Source: Spirochaetia bacterium (GTDB lineage: Bacteria; Spirochaetota; Leptospiria; Leptospirales; Leptonemataceae). Taken from it: DNA of 40,185 nt. Made by a program: the position numbers and the translations under genes. How positions within the stretch are numbered: the stretch's first letter is position 1; every line of letters begins with the position of its first letter. Positions 24,049-31,709 of the stretch are shown in pieces. Under the pieces are notes generated by a model. That model saw nothing but the letters and a program-made list of their open reading frames with translations, was not told the origin of the DNA and ran no database searches. The stretch is taken from assembly GCA_021413825.1 (NCBI GenBank), contig JAIOPQ010000134.1:1-40185 (forward strand), given 5' to 3'.

Positions 24049-25785
24049 CTATTGGGCGCCGTTCTTAAGTCTCCTGGCCAGTTGTTCTGCCCTCTGATCC
24101 AGGGCTGCAAGTAGTTCAAGTTTTGATATCACAGCATCCAGGGATTTCTCAATCTTAAGAGCGAGGTAGACTTTTCCGGCCACGCTGAGGCCGCGCAAAC
24201 ACGATGGTTTGATTTTCCTGTACAGCTCGATGTAGGCCTGGGCTTGCTCTTTTTTTCCTATCTTGAAGGTGACGTTCGCGAGGGCCAGAATCGTCTCAGG
24301 ATAGGTTGGAATGAGCGCATGCGCCGCCGTAAGGTTTGACTCAGCCAGGGCAAAATCGCCAGCCTTAAAAGCAATCAAGCCAGCATTTGCTATTTTAACA
24401 AAGGCGGCCCAATCAGGACTCAGTTCAAGAGCCAAAATGGAAATGTCATCTTTCACAACAGCATTTCCCATGAACTCCTGGACCGCGGCAATGATTTGAT
24501 CCAGGAGCACTTGAAGCGGCTGATCCACATGCGCCTGCACCGCAGCAAGCATTCGGTCTGCGCCAAACTGTTCACCTTTTTCATTTGTTTGCTCGGTAAT
24601 TCCGTCCGTATAGAGCAGCACCCTGTCGCCACTGCTCAGATGAAACGTTCCAGTATAATATGGAATGGGAGCAGGATGAGCCACACCCAGGACGAACCCT
24701 GGACCTGTTTTAAAACTGGCTATCCTTGATTTCATGTCAATGTGAACGATGTCGGGATGCCCGGCCAGGCAATATGTAACATCATTGTGCGTATCAACCC
24801 GCACCATTGCACTCGTTAGATAGTCCGAAGTGTGGATGCGCTGAACCAGGGCTTCGTTGATTTGCTCGAAGGCATTTGCAGGTCCCACGCTTCTATGGAT
24901 CGATTCAACAAAAATCTGCTTGGCCATCATAGTCCAGAATGCAGCCGGGATTCCGTGCCCGGAAACATCGGCCACAACCATGTGCAAGCTATCTGCTCGT
25001 CTGAACAAATCAATGTAGTCGCCGGAAATTGTTTCCATTGGAAGATAGGACCGGGCAAATGAAATTCCGTTCCATGGCGTCAGATTGCTGACATTGATTC
25101 CTTCCTGTATTGCCGCCCCAAGATTCAACTCCCGCTCAATATTTAGCTTCTGACTGCGAAGGTCAGCCTCAACGGAAGCACGCAGGCTCATCTCCTGCAA
25201 AAGTCTCGCTCTTTCTGCCACGGCCTGGATAGAATCAACCTTGTTTCGAAACGTAGCCTCCATGCTGCGGCTCAGAACGTCTGCTAGCCCCATAGAAAAT
25301 TGTTCTTCTTCAGCGGACCATTCACGATTCACATCGAGTCGTTCTATGATAATGGCGCCGACCCATCTGTTTGAAAGGGTTACCGGTATGGCAAGCATTG
25401 CAACCTCCGGTTGCTCTACTCCTGCAAAGAATCCACGAAATATGGGGCTATCCTTGATATTGGAAACCGAAACGATCTTTTGAGATTCAAGCGCTGCGCA
25501 AAGGTTGGGTATCTCGTCCTTTCGCATTTCTCCACCAGAGGAATGGAGTTCGGAGGCAGCAACGAGTCTGTGCATGCAGTAGAGTCTGGAGCCATTTCCC
25601 GCTGCGTTCCAGATTGTAATTCTCTCCGCAAGGAGCGCGTGGATGGCTGAATCACAAATCTCGCGAAGGCCGGTGACAATGTCCCCGGTTTCCACTGCCC
25701 GACTTTTTAGTAACCGTAAAGCCCCCGAGAGGTAGCGGCCCGTCCCTGCCTTAGCAATCTCCGTTTCAGTTGGCATGACTTCCAT
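24049..25785 (-). CDS. GAF-PP2C (SpoIIE/RsbU-type) phosphatase with C-terminal TPR
   Basis: 578 aa, with a second ATG four codons in. Residues about 30-180 form a GAF domain. Residues 185-230 are a coiled-coil linker (AERARLLQEMSLRASVEADLRSQKLNIEREL). Residues about 243-455 are the SpoIIE phosphatase domain with metal-binding acids Asp256 (SGDYIDLF), Asp273 (VVADVSGHG), Asp394 (LYTDGITEQTN) and Asp447 (VVKDDISIL). Residues about 460-560 are tetratricopeptide-like. Such enzymes dephosphorylate Ser/Thr sites, usually anti-anti-sigma (STAS) proteins; no STAS gene or RsbW-like kinase gene is adjacent. The start overlaps the preceding kinase-like gene by about 20 bp, so translation is coupled. Confidence 0.87.
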   Translation of the reverse strand: MEVMPTETEIAKAGTGRYLSGALRLLKSRAVETGDIVTGLREICDSAIHALLAERITIWNAAGNGSRLYCMHRLVAASELHSSGGEMRKDEIPNLCAALESQKIVSVSNIKDSPIFRGFFAGVEQPEVAMLAIPVTLSNRWVGAIIIERLDVNREWSAEEEQFSMGLADVLSRSMEATFRNKVDSIQAVAERARLLQEMSLRASVEADLRSQKLNIERELNLGAAIQEGINVSNLTPWNGISFARSYLPMETISGDYIDLFRRADSLHMVVADVSGHGIPAAFWTMMAKQIFVESIHRSVGPANAFEQINEALVQRIHTSDYLTSAMVRVDTHNDVTYCLAGHPDIVHIDMKSRIASFKTGPGFVLGVAHPAPIPYYTGTFHLSSGDRVLLYTDGITEQTNEKGEQFGADRMLAAVQAHVDQPLQVLLDQIIAAVQEFMGNAVVKDDISILALELSPDWAAFVKIANAGLIAFKAGDFALAESNLTAAHALIPTYPETILALANVTFKIGKKEQAQAYIELYRKIKPSCLRGLSVAGKVYLALKIEKSLDAVISKLELLAALDQRAEQLARRLKNGAQ

Positions 25786-27046
25786 TCTGACTCAGCTTGT
25801 GCTCATGACCGGCCGTTTCAATAGGAAGGGTGATATCTGCCGTTACCCGACGAGGCAGGCCCGGTTGTGAGACAATCTCATGGACGAATATCTGTCCGCC
25901 AAACTGGTTCAGGGCTCCCTGCACAACAGTTAGTCCAATTCCCATTCCCAGTTCCTCTGCGCGAAACCTTTCATCAAATACATTGTGAATTCGGAAGAAT
26001 GGTTCAAATATCTGGTTCTCATAGGGAAGCGGAACACCGCTGGCGCGGTTGGCCATTTGCAGAATATCGTTGCGAAATGAAATAGATAGTCTACCCCGAT
26101 CCTGTTTGCAGATCACATGAACTGGACTTGCATCCGGTGAGTACTTAAATGCATTAGTGAGAAGCTCCCTGAACATCATGTCCATCGCTATGCGATTTGA
26201 AAGAATGGAAATATTTCCAGAGTCATCATGCAAAATGACGTCCTGGTTTTTGATAGTGCGCAGTGGTTCAACCGCTGCAATTGATTGTGTAAGGATACCC
26301 TTCCATTTCTCCGGTTGAACAATCTCAATGGGGTAACGCTTTGCAAGCAGGCCTGACGATTTCTCAATATTCTCCATCCATTGCCTGACAGCTAGAGCGG
26401 AATCCTTCAGTGAAGGAAGTGAATCTGCCAGAGCTGTAGCGAGAAGTGGGTTGCGCGAAGCTTGATACTGAATCATCTCTGCCATTGTTACAAGTGATCC
26501 AATGCCCACTCCCTGGGAAATCGCGTGACGAATGGTATCGAGTACGGCTGAAATCAGCGAAATTCTATCGCCCACGCGGACTCTTTCCCGCCAGACCAAC
26601 CATTCGAGCTGACTCTGTACGCGATCTCCTCCGTCTGCGCCGTATGCCTCAGAAACACGATCAGCATCATAATCCACAAGGGCATGCTTGACATGATCCA
26701 GGATTTCCTGCTGATGAATTGGCCTTCGCACGTATTTGAAAATTCGAATCATCCCATCGATTGAATGATCTTCTCTTGAACAGATAATGATTTGTGCGGC
26801 TCCATCCTGTTTTTGCGCAGCACGCAGGAGTGCATTTGCATCCATTCCAAGGGAGGAAGGCTCGACTAGAATAACCTGAGGCCTGGCCAGAATCATTTGC
26901 TGCAACGCTTCTCCTGGATTCTGTGCTGTGACGGCGCGCAACCCAGCCGAGTCAATCGTAGACGTCAATTCCTCAAGGTGCTTCTGATTTGCATCGACGC
27001 AGAGCACCAGAGGGCGGTCCGTATTTTGAGAGGCATTGCGATTCAT
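25766..27046 (-). CDS. Pseudo-receiver / HATPase hybrid signalling protein
   Basis: 426 aa. Residues 12-120 fold like a response-regulator receiver (LVLCVDANQKHLEEL...), but the phospho-acceptor position carries Glu62 (VILVEPSS) and the conserved lysine is Arg108 (YVRRPI), so it is probably not phosphorylated normally. Residues 160-235 are helical and include IRHAISQGVGIGSL with His174, a possible but atypical dimerisation histidine. Residues about 285-412 form a HATPase_c domain: FRELLTNAFKYSP (N box, Asn298), EPFFRIH (F box) and GMGIGLTVV (G box). It may be a histidine kinase or a GHKL switch controlled by CheY. It sits between cheY and the phosphatase gene with ATGA and 20-bp overlaps. Confidence 0.75.
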   Translation of the reverse strand: MNRNASQNTDRPLVLCVDANQKHLEELTSTIDSAGLRAVTAQNPGEALQQMILARPQVILVEPSSLGMDANALLRAAQKQDGAAQIIICSREDHSIDGMIRIFKYVRRPIHQQEILDHVKHALVDYDADRVSEAYGADGGDRVQSQLEWLVWRERVRVGDRISLISAVLDTIRHAISQGVGIGSLVTMAEMIQYQASRNPLLATALADSLPSLKDSALAVRQWMENIEKSSGLLAKRYPIEIVQPEKWKGILTQSIAAVEPLRTIKNQDVILHDDSGNISILSNRIAMDMMFRELLTNAFKYSPDASPVHVICKQDRGRLSISFRNDILQMANRASGVPLPYENQIFEPFFRIHNVFDERFRAEELGMGIGLTVVQGALNQFGGQIFVHEIVSQPGLPRRVTADITLPIETAGHEHKLSQNGSHAN

Positions 27047-27408
27047 GCAGTTCTCGCAAGTACTTCCTGTACTATGTCAAGAAAGCTCATTGGATTAAAT
27101 GGTTTTACAAGCCAACCATTGGCACCTGCTTCCTGTCCTTGCGCCTTGACTGTTTCGTCGTTTTCAGTTGTTAGAGTCAGAATTGGAACTGTGTCATTGG
27201 ATTTTCTAATTTCGCGAATCAAAGTTAGTCCGTCCATGATGGGCATGTTGATGTCAGTAATGACAAGATCGAATGGTTGATGCGAGAACGTTTCGAGCCC
27301 CTCTGCGCCATCCGAGGCAACTATTATTTTGTAGCCACCCATACTGAGGGCCTGCTGAACCATCGCTCGAACGGTTGGTGAGTCGTCGACTGCAAGTATA
27401 GTAGCCAT
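27043..27408 (-). CDS. cheY: CheY-like single-domain response regulator
   Basis: 121 aa from the ATG at 27408. The longer in-frame Met at 27453 falls within the promoter, so it is excluded. The receiver is complete: the acidic pocket AVDDSPTVR (Asp8, Asp9), phospho-acceptor Asp52 (VITDINMPIMDG), the Thr in LTLTTEND and the lysine in WLVKPF. There is no output domain. CheY carries phosphate from CheA to the flagellar motor switch, but in this operon, with a kinase-like ATPase and a PP2C phosphatase, it may serve a private pathway. Its stop overlaps the kinase-like gene's start (ATGA). Confidence 0.9.
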   Translation of the reverse strand: MATILAVDDSPTVRAMVQQALSMGGYKIIVASDGAEGLETFSHQPFDLVITDINMPIMDGLTLIREIRKSNDTVPILTLTTENDETVKAQGQEAGANGWLVKPFNPMSFLDIVQEVLARTA

Positions 27409-27444
27409 TTTAAGTTTCCCCGGAATGATTGATTCTGACATCGC

Positions 27445-27472
27445 ATTATACATGGCTTTGCGCTGGCCTCAA
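27445..27472 (-). promoter_or_regulatory. Promoter of the cheY operon
   Basis: On the minus strand TTGAGG (27472-27467) and a perfect TATAAT (27450-27445) are 16 bp apart. Transcription would begin near 27438 with a leader of about 30 nt to the ATG at 27408. This placement rules out the upstream Met at 27453 as a start. Confidence 0.75.
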
Positions 27473-27605
27473 TCGTGGATGGGTCAGTCTAAATATGGCG
27501 CAGTGTCTGGAACCAAATCATAGAAAGGCCGCGCGATGGTGTGGTGCAGAGGGCGGAAGATAGCATCGTGCTTTGCTCCACGTGATGTGTCCCCAGGGCC
27601 TGTGC

Positions 27606-28289
27606 CTATGTGGGATCGACGCTTTCGCCAGACGCTTCGCTCTGCAAAACCCAGGCTACAGCACTTCGCACCAGGCCGGCCGGTGAACTCAAACCAAGTT
27701 TGTCTTTTATATGTGCACGGTGCGATTCAATGGTGCTCTTTGAGATCCCCAGTGCCTGCGAGATTTCTTTCCCAGAAAGTCCCCAGCCAATCATCTTATA
27801 GATTTCAAGCTCGCGATCCGTAAGCGCATCGGTTGGCACAGCGTCACGCACCCGACCGGAAATATAAGCGGATACCATGCGCTGTTGCACGTCATTGCTA
27901 ACGACAAGTTCACCGGCAAGAGCACGATGCGTTGCGTCCAGCAATACCTTGCTTCCTTCCAGTTTTGAAACAAAGCCGTTTGTCCCGGCGCGCAATGCAC
28001 GCTCGCCATAGGTTTTTTCACTGTGCATTGAATTGATCAGAATGCGCATATCGGGAAATCTTTCCCTTAGCGCGCGGACAAAATCAAGGCCGTTTAGCAC
28101 AGAGCCCAGGTTCAAATCCGTAATAACTATGTCAGCGGCAGCCGTTGCCAGTTTTGCAAACGCCTCCGTTGGACCTGCTGCTTCACCGCAGAGTTCAAGC
28201 GTACTGTCCGTGCTGATTACAGCAGCCATCCCTCCTCTAATCAGGGGATGATCGTCGACTATAAAGACTCTGAGTGGCGCAATCGACAT
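27606..28289 (-). CDS. NarL/FixJ-type LuxR response regulator
   Basis: 227 aa. The receiver spans residues 5-125 (FIVDDHPLIRGG; phospho-acceptor Asp58 in VITDLNLG; Lys in FVSKLEGS). A LuxR-type helix-turn-helix occupies about 155-215: LTDRELEIYKMIGWGLSGKEISQALGISKSTIESHRAHIKDKLG. It is a DNA-binding transcription factor activated by a histidine kinase. No kinase gene is adjacent on the same strand; the HisKA_3-type kinase at the end of the divergent che operon belongs to the class that normally pairs with NarL regulators. It is a separate unit from cheY, with a 198-bp gap and its own promoter. Confidence 0.93.
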   Translation of the reverse strand: MSIAPLRVFIVDDHPLIRGGMAAVISTDSTLELCGEAAGPTEAFAKLATAAADIVITDLNLGSVLNGLDFVRALRERFPDMRILINSMHSEKTYGERALRAGTNGFVSKLEGSKVLLDATHRALAGELVVSNDVQQRMVSAYISGRVRDAVPTDALTDRELEIYKMIGWGLSGKEISQALGISKSTIESHRAHIKDKLGLSSPAGLVRSAVAWVLQSEASGESVDPT

Positions 28290-28329
28290 GGTATTCCCGG
28301 ATGTCAGAAAATACTGAATTCCGACTTCA

Positions 28330-28359
28330 TTTATAGTCCTAAAGCAGCAGATCCGTCAA
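28330..28359 (-). promoter_or_regulatory. Promoter of the NarL-type regulator gene
   Basis: TTGACG (28359-28354) and TATAAA (28335-28330) on the minus strand, with 18-bp spacing, about 40 bp before the ATG. Both boxes match 5 of 6 consensus bases. Confidence 0.7.
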
Positions 28360-28470
28360 GCATCTACTTGTATTTCTATTCTATTCCGATGTAATGGGTA
28401 GCTGCACGTAGCGGATAACACGATCCTTGAACCGGGGTAAAGGACCATACGTGGACTCACTCACACACCA

Positions 28471-28499
28471 TTGCACGCGGTCTCTCCCTATGCTAGGAT
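28471..28499 (+). promoter_or_regulatory. Promoter of the mcp-che operon
   Basis: TTGCAC (28471-28476), 17 bp, then TAGGAT (28494-28499) preceded by TGC, an extended -10 form. It lies about 40 bp before the mcp ATG, where AGGGGG provides a strong ribosome-binding site. It resembles a housekeeping sigma-70 promoter rather than a flagellar sigma-28 one. Confidence 0.6.
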
Positions 28500-28539
28500 T
28501 GCAAACAGCGCGCGGATGTAGTCTGCACAGGGGGCTAAC

Positions 28540-30285
28540 ATGCAGTGGTTCTACAATCTTAGAATCTTCACCAAGATAATGATCTCATTTGGTGTTGTGA
28601 TACTCTTGATGATAATGCTGGGAGTATTTTCGCTCTCGCGTATGGTTCAAATGTACAGGGATGCTGACACACTCAGTTCCCTTTACCTTCCAGGTGTCCA
28701 GCTCTCCGGTGGGATTGATGCTGTTGTAGCAAACCTTCGCACAAATGAATTGCAACACGTTGCGGCAAAGAACGCAGATCGCATGGAGCAGTATGAAAAA
28801 GAAAACAGGAAGCTTCTCGATGAAATGACGCGCAAGATCGAGAAATACAGGAAGCTCGATCTGTCTGATGAAGAAAGAAAGATGTTCGAAGATTTTGAAA
28901 AACTCTGGGAAGATTACCTTCGCACACATCAGAAAGCCATGTCACTTTCACGCGAAAATGGCGAGGATTCAAAGAAGCAGGCCATGGACCTGTTGCAATC
29001 AGACACTCGCTATTTAAAAGCTACAGAGAAGCTAGACGAAATCACGAGTTCGATGGATAAGGAAGCGGCTGCAACAGATAAGGAAGTGGATGGTCTCTAC
29101 GAAACTTCAAAAGTTGTAGTCATGGGTGCGATTGCACTGACAGCCGCGCTTGCACTCCTCTTTGGATACTTTATTTCCAGGCTTATTTCCGGTTCCCTTA
29201 AAGAGGTTACGGAGGTAGCAAATCGGCTAGAGCAAGGAGACTTGACCGGAAACGTTTCTGTGAAAAGCAAAGATGAGGCAGGCCAGGTCGGCTCTGCGCT
29301 GAACGCCTCGCTCAAATCACTGAATGAATTGCTCTCGCAAGCAATGATGACAGTGGAGCAGGTAGTCGCCGGCTCTCAGCAAATTGCAAGTGCAAGCCAG
29401 AGCCTATCGCAGGGTGCCCAGGAACAGGCAAGCGCGCTTGAGGAAATAACATCTTCTATAACTGAACTGTCCGCTCAAACAAAACAAGCCGCCGTGAATT
29501 CAGAATCCGCAAATGTGTCTGCGACCAGGGTCATGGACAGCGCGAATAAAGGAAACGATCGCATGCGCGAAATGGTTGTGGCCATGGACGATATCAAGCA
29601 GGCCACAGGAAATATTTCGCGTATCATGAAGGCAATCGATGAGATTGCATTTCAAACAAATCTGCTGGCCCTGAATGCTGCAGTAGAAGCGGCGCGAGCC
29701 GGAAAATACGGCAAAGGGTTTGCCGTGGTTGCTGAAGAAGTTAGAAACCTGGCAACGCGCAGCGCTTCATCTGCCCGGGAAACAACAGAGATTGTAGAAG
29801 GATCCATTAAGAAAATCCAGGCCGGTTCGCAGATTGCAGCGGAAACACTCATGTCCTTCCAGGAGATTGTGGAAGCAGTTAAAACGTCTGTTCGCCTGAT
29901 GAGTGAGATCAGCGAAGCTTCAAACGATCAAGTGAAAGGAATACTGCAAGTAGAAACGGCCTTGCAGCAAATCGACACGGTTACGCAACAGAATGCAGGA
30001 AATGCAGAGGAAACGGCCGCAGCCAGCGAAGAGCTTGCCGGACAGTCCAATATTCTCAGCGAAAAAGTCCGGCGCTTCAAACTAGTCGAATCCTTTCAGG
30101 CAAATTCTCCTATGGATAGAAGCAGCATGCATCTCAGCAGTCTAAAACACATTGCAAATGGCTCGCAAAAATTACCCAGAGGAAACACGCCAAACCATAC
30201 GCATTCAAATGGCCATTCCCCTAATGCAAAACGAGAACCGGCTTCAGTGATATCCCTGGAAGACGGCGATTTCTCCGGAATGTGA
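28540..30285 (+). CDS. mcp: Methyl-accepting chemotaxis protein
   Basis: 581 aa. The first membrane segment is at about residues 8-32. A helical 4HB-type sensor region (about 35-188, with NELQHVAAKNADRMEQYEKENRKLLDEM) follows, then a second membrane segment (about 191-213) and a HAMP domain (ISGSLKEVTEVANRLEQGDLTG). The signalling hairpin contains the invariant tip DEIAFQTNLLALNAAVEAARAGKYGKGFAVVAEEVRNLA. It senses ligands in the periplasm and controls CheA through CheW. The C-terminal tail is polar and His/Asn-rich (NHTHSNGHSP) and lacks the pentapeptide that tethers CheR in enteric receptors. First gene of the che operon, with AGGGGG before the ATG. Confidence 0.95.
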   Translation: MQWFYNLRIFTKIMISFGVVILLMIMLGVFSLSRMVQMYRDADTLSSLYLPGVQLSGGIDAVVANLRTNELQHVAAKNADRMEQYEKENRKLLDEMTRKIEKYRKLDLSDEERKMFEDFEKLWEDYLRTHQKAMSLSRENGEDSKKQAMDLLQSDTRYLKATEKLDEITSSMDKEAAATDKEVDGLYETSKVVVMGAIALTAALALLFGYFISRLISGSLKEVTEVANRLEQGDLTGNVSVKSKDEAGQVGSALNASLKSLNELLSQAMMTVEQVVAGSQQIASASQSLSQGAQEQASALEEITSSITELSAQTKQAAVNSESANVSATRVMDSANKGNDRMREMVVAMDDIKQATGNISRIMKAIDEIAFQTNLLALNAAVEAARAGKYGKGFAVVAEEVRNLATRSASSARETTEIVEGSIKKIQAGSQIAAETLMSFQEIVEAVKTSVRLMSEISEASNDQVKGILQVETALQQIDTVTQQNAGNAEETAAASEELAGQSNILSEKVRRFKLVESFQANSPMDRSSMHLSSLKHIANGSQKLPRGNTPNHTHSNGHSPNAKREPASVISLEDGDFSGM

Positions 30286-30303
30286 TTTTAAATGGAGCCC
30301 AGC

Positions 30304-30822
30304 ATGACAACGGCAGAACGCAGAGATCTCGAAGATGAATACCTGGACGATGAAGAGGATACCCTACTTGGACGCTATCTAACCTTTTCCATTGAAAACC
30401 GCGTATGTGGAATTGAAGTGCGCGACGTCATTGAGATCGTTGGATTGCCTGTAGTCACAGAAGTGCCAGACATGCCCGAGTTTGTGCGCGGTATAATCAA
30501 CCTCCGCGGGAAGGTCATCCCTGTCCTTGATATGAGGCGCCGGTTCCTAATCGCGTCACGAGACTACGACGATCGTACATGCGTCGTTATTGTAAGCCTT
30601 GAAGGTCGCCTGACGGGTCTGATAGTAGACCAGGTGCGCGAAGTAGTCAAGATCAGCGAAGACAACCTTGAAGGGTCGCCTCGCGTTGGCGAAGGAGAAA
30701 GTAGCAAGTTTCTCAAACAGGTGGGAAAAATTGGAGAAAGCGTAATCCTGATTTTGGATCTAGAAAGGATCCTGAACCACAAAGATGCAGAGCGATTGCT
30801 TGAGACTCAGGGGATAAATTGA
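30304..30822 (+). CDS. cheW: Chemotaxis adaptor CheW
   Basis: 172 aa from the ATG at 30304, chosen because GGAG stands 6 nt before it; an in-frame ATG at 30292 is less well placed. After an acidic N-terminal tail (DLEDEYLDDEEDTLL), the CheW fold runs about residues 20-165: YLTFSIENRVCGIEVRDVIEIVG, MPEFVRGIINLRGKVIPVLDMRRRF, LIVDQVREVVKISEDN and VILILDLERIL. It bridges MCP receptors and CheA. Its TGA stop overlaps the cheR TTG start. The acidic tail is an addition to the usual CheW length. Confidence 0.95.
   Translation: MTTAERRDLEDEYLDDEEDTLLGRYLTFSIENRVCGIEVRDVIEIVGLPVVTEVPDMPEFVRGIINLRGKVIPVLDMRRRFLIASRDYDDRTCVVIVSLEGRLTGLIVDQVREVVKISEDNLEGSPRVGEGESSKFLKQVGKIGESVILILDLERILNHKDAERLLETQGIN
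30809..30821 (+). promoter_or_regulatory. Ribosome-binding site that fixes a TTG start for cheR
   Basis: AGGGG (30809-30813) lies 5 nt before TTG at 30819, which overlaps the cheW stop. The next in-frame ATG, at 30840, has no such sequence upstream. Confidence 0.6.
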
Positions 30823-31691
30823 TTACACTGACATTACAGATGGACGCTGATTACAAGGTTCCTTCAAGGAACAATTCATTGGACGAAATAACAATGTCCG
30901 ACCAGGAATTCAATTCCCTGTCTGAACTGGTATATCTGCGTACGGGCATCGTTCTAACAGACAAGAAGCGAGGTCTTGTCTACAATCGCCTTCGCCATGT
31001 TTTGCGCCAGAATGAGATTCCCAGCTTCCACGAATATAATCTACTACTTCGAAACGATGACACAGGCTTCTATTTGTCTGAGTTTATTTCGCGAATTACG
31101 ACGAACTTCACCTATTTCAACCGAGAAAACTCGCATTTTAGTTTTATGTGCGAACGCGTTCTTCCAAAATTCACCAAAGAGACTATGCTGCGGGTCTGGA
31201 GCGCTGGATGCGCCACGGGGGCTGAAACGTATGATCTTGCAATGAATATCCAGGATTATTCCGCCAGACAAAAAGCAATTGCACACTGGATGGTCCTGGG
31301 AACAGACATTTCTCGAGAAGCAATCGACCGTGCCGCTGCCGGAACCTTTTCCCTGGATCAAGTGGAAAACGTCCCGGACGATAAGCGCAAACTCTACTTC
31401 ACCCGTGATGCAGAGGGGCGCTACGTTCTCAGAGACACGCTGCGGACAAACGTCAAGTTTCGCGTATTGAACCTCTTGCGGGAGTCTTTGCCATTCCAGC
31501 ATAAATTCCACATTATTTTCTGCAGAAATGTGATGATCTACTTTGATGAGAAGACACGAACAGAAGTAGTGCGCAAGCTCATCAATTGCCTCACCCCTGG
31601 CGGATACCTGTTTCTTGGGCATTGTGAAGCACTGCCAAACCTTCCCGATACGCTGAGACGAGAAGGACCTTCAATCTATTCGAGACGATAG
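30819..31691 (+). CDS. cheR: Chemotaxis protein methyltransferase CheR
   Basis: 290 aa from a TTG start supported by AGGGG. The N-terminal helical domain (FNSLSELVYLRTGIVLTDKKRGLVYNRLRHVL) leads to the SAM-binding domain with VWSAGCATGAETYDLAM, GTDISREAIDRA and FHIIFCRNVMIYFDEKTR; it ends FLGHCEALPNL and IYSRR. The enzyme methylates glutamates of MCPs, and CheB reverses this. The SAM loop reads GAETYD where most CheR proteins have GEEPYS, and the GHSE motif is GHCE, mild but consistent departures. It lies between cheW and cheA in the operon. Confidence 0.93.
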   Translation: MITLTLQMDADYKVPSRNNSLDEITMSDQEFNSLSELVYLRTGIVLTDKKRGLVYNRLRHVLRQNEIPSFHEYNLLLRNDDTGFYLSEFISRITTNFTYFNRENSHFSFMCERVLPKFTKETMLRVWSAGCATGAETYDLAMNIQDYSARQKAIAHWMVLGTDISREAIDRAAAGTFSLDQVENVPDDKRKLYFTRDAEGRYVLRDTLRTNVKFRVLNLLRESLPFQHKFHIIFCRNVMIYFDEKTRTEVVRKLINCLTPGGYLFLGHCEALPNLPDTLRREGPSIYSRR

Positions 31692-31709
31692 GCGATTTGA
31701 GGTCTTTGG

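Noticed and set aside
27409..27453. Upstream Met as start for cheY
   Set aside because: It lies at the -10 box of the promoter, so it could not be in the transcript; the ATG at 27408 gives the standard CheY N-terminus.
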